Notes under the pieces: generated by a model
Database searches by the model: none
What the model was told of the DNA's origin: nothing
Seen by the model: the letters and a program-made list of their open reading frames with translations, nothing else
Origin: Bacillota bacterium
GTDB lineage: Bacteria > Bacillota > Clostridia > Acetivibrionales > DSM-1351
Assembly: GCA_023390335.1 (NCBI GenBank)
Contig: JAEWCZ010000096.1
Span: 1 to 12,903 of the forward strand
Length of the DNA stretch: 12,903 bases
Direction of reading: 5' to 3'
Shown: positions 11,648 to 12,903 of the stretch, piece after piece
Position numbering within the stretch: the first letter of the stretch is position 1
Layout of the letters: every line of letters starts with the position of its first letter
Translations under genes and position numbers: made by a program

Positions 11648-12903
11648 TAGTAACACCTCACATCTGTGTTAACCGCCGCAAAAGCAAGCTCAGGTGCGGA
11701 CGGCATTTCGATTCCTCCGCCACCTCCCGTCACTGTACTGTTATTGATTACGGAATAACCTGTAAAATTTGCAAGTTCCACACCCTCCATGGTTCTTATA
11801 GCAGTTGTGCCACCTGTATAATCCAACGTTACAGTTTCACCAGTATATATCGGGCGTTCTAATATCAGCAACACGTCATTTGTCGTTACGTTGGGGTAAT
11901 ACAGCACATTTATCACATTGACCTTGCCTTCCGGCGTATTGACTGTAAAATTAGCTTCCGTATCTCCAGAGTCTGCTATAGGATGGTCAAAGTTTAGCCG
12001 GATCGTGTTTCCGTCTGTGTTAACCGCCCCAAAAGCAAGCATAGGTGCGGACGGCATTTCGATTCCGCCTCCACCTCCCGTCACTGTACTGTTATTGATT
12101 ACGGAATAACCTGTAAAATTTGCAAGTTCCTCACCCTCCGTGGTTCTTATGGCAGTTGTGCCACCTGTATAATCCAACGTTACCGTTTCACCCGTATATA
12201 TCGGGTGTTCTAATATCAGCAACACGTCATTTGTCGTTACGTTAGGGTAATACAGCACATTTATCACATTGACCTTACCTTCCGGCGTATTGACTGTAAA
12301 ATTAGCTTCCGTATCTCCCGAGTCTGCCATAGGATGGTCAAAGTTTAGCCGAATCGTGTTTCCGTCTGCGTTAACCGCCGCAAAAGCAAGCACAGGTGAG
12401 GAGGGCATTTCGATTCCTCCTCCGCCTCCCGTCACTGTACTGTTATTGATTACGGAATAACCTGTAAAATTAGCAAGTTCCACACCCTCCATGGTTCTTA
12501 TGGCAGTTGTGCCACCTGTATAGTCCAACGTCACAGTTTCACCAGTATATATCGGGCGTTCTAATATCAGCAACACGTCATTTGTCGTTACGTTAGGATA
12601 ATACAGCACATTTATCACATTGACCTTACCTTCCGGCGTATTTACTGTAAAATTAGTTTCCGTGTCTCCAGAGTCTGCTATAGGATGGTCAAAGTTTAGC
12701 CGAATCGTGTTTCCGTCTGCATTGACCGCCGCAAAAGCAATCACAGGTGAGGACGGCATTTCGGTTCCTCCTCCGCCTCCCGTCACTGTACTGTTATTGA
12801 TTACGGAATAACCTGTAAAATTTGCAAGTTCCACACCCTCCGTGGTTCTTATGGCAGTTGTGCCACCTGTATAATCCACCGTCACAGTTTCACCCGTATA
12901 TAT
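11647..12903 (-). CDS. C-terminal end of a giant surface protein of SWM-type repeats, truncated in mid-repeat (5' end outside window)
   Basis: The frame is open to the right edge, so the start is outside. It consists of near-identical 117-residue units. Each unit holds NTIRLNFDHPIADSGDTE, NFTVNTPEGKVNVINVLYYP, VTTNDVLLILERPIYTGETV, LDYTGGTTAIRT and LANFTGYSVINNSTV, joined by a pentaglycine linker (GGGGG-EMPS-P). This resembles the SWM repeat (SwmB-like, PF13753), an extracellular beta-sandwich repeat found in large bacterial surface proteins. The last unit stops after AFAAVNTD, where the others continue GNTIRLNFD, and ends in the unrelated tail VRCY. No SLH, LPXTG or other anchor is left. The protein has therefore lost its natural C-terminus by a rearrangement at about 11662. 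Confidence 0.85.
   Translation of the reverse strand: MYTGETVTVDYTGGTTAIRTTEGVELANFTGYSVINNSTVTGGGGGTEMPSSPVIAFAAVNADGNTIRLNFDHPIADSGDTETNFTVNTPEGKVNVINVLYYPNVTTNDVLLILERPIYTGETVTLDYTGGTTAIRTMEGVELANFTGYSVINNSTVTGGGGGIEMPSSPVLAFAAVNADGNTIRLNFDHPMADSGDTEANFTVNTPEGKVNVINVLYYPNVTTNDVLLILEHPIYTGETVTLDYTGGTTAIRTTEGEELANFTGYSVINNSTVTGGGGGIEMPSAPMLAFGAVNTDGNTIRLNFDHPIADSGDTEANFTVNTPEGKVNVINVLYYPNVTTNDVLLILERPIYTGETVTLDYTGGTTAIRTMEGVELANFTGYSVINNSTVTGGGGGIEMPSAPELAFAAVNTDVRCY
11663..12903 (-). repeat. 351-bp tandem repeats, about 3.5 copies, reaching the window edge
   Basis: The block starting GGCATTTCG recurs at 11702 and 12053 and again at 351-bp steps; the intervening 351 bp are almost identical in all copies, with scattered single-base changes. 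The partial leftmost copy begins at 11663, where identity with the other copies starts abruptly. High identity at nucleotide level implies recent amplification or gene conversion, and probable copy-number variation. Confidence 0.92.

Noticed and set aside
11918..12811. Plus-strand open frames repeated at 351-bp intervals with a run of prolines
   Set aside because: They are the antisense of the pentaglycine repeat protein, have no ribosome binding site, and repeat only because the gene on the other strand repeats.

Overview
Organism. The window is AT-rich and all convincing protein genes lie on the minus strand. Most start with a strong AGGAGG-like ribosome binding site. Two large, modular, repeat-rich surface proteins sit at the ends of the window. 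This suggests a low-GC Gram-positive bacterium (Bacillota), most likely a Clostridia-class environmental species. No rRNA, tRNA or species-diagnostic gene is present, so this is an inference.

Layout, left to right. (1) 1-2606: the N-terminal 868 codons of a very large secreted protein, made of a signal peptide, seven Kelch repeats, FN3 domains and a 702-bp repeated module with a malectin/galactose-binding-like domain. It runs off the left edge. (2) 2607-3153: a non-coding stretch with two inverted repeats near the Kelch gene and the decayed 3' end of an IS3-family (IS150-type) element. (3) 3154-4323: a secreted protein with two CARDB domains. Its leader is about 190 nt long and carries a near-consensus sigma-A promoter whose -35 box lies inside a perfect 28-bp inverted repeat. 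The leader also holds a tiny ORF with a strong ribosome binding site and an in-frame TGA. (4) 4622-7279: a promoter-led operon, read right to left, encoding a 338-aa protein of unknown function, a GNAT acetyltransferase broken by one stop codon, a 184-aa conserved unknown and an intact GNAT. (5) 7370-9460: a two-TM protein, a small one-TM protein, a GNAT (RimJ/RimL type) and a SerB-like HAD phosphatase, ending in a clear intrinsic terminator. (6) 9494-10200: gene remnants, including a membrane-anchored protein apparently broken by a frameshift in an A6 run and by a stop codon. (7) 10212-11047: a papain-like cysteine peptidase without a signal peptide, preceded by overlapping palindromes. (8) 11144-12903: another GNAT, overlapping by 1 nt the end of a huge surface protein built from near-identical 117-aa SWM-type repeats. 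That reading frame is cut off in mid-repeat exactly at the GNAT.

How it fits together. The two flanks are cell-surface or extracellular repeat proteins. Between them lies an accessory block of about 7 kb holding four GNAT acetyltransferase genes (one dead), small enzymes, membrane proteins and several gene relics. It looks like a gain-and-loss hotspot inserted among surface-protein genes rather than one pathway. No single known defence or biosynthetic system is recognisable. The features most worth following up are the truncated repeat protein/GNAT junction, the inverted repeat with leader ORF before the CARDB gene, and the two conserved unknown proteins in the GNAT operon.
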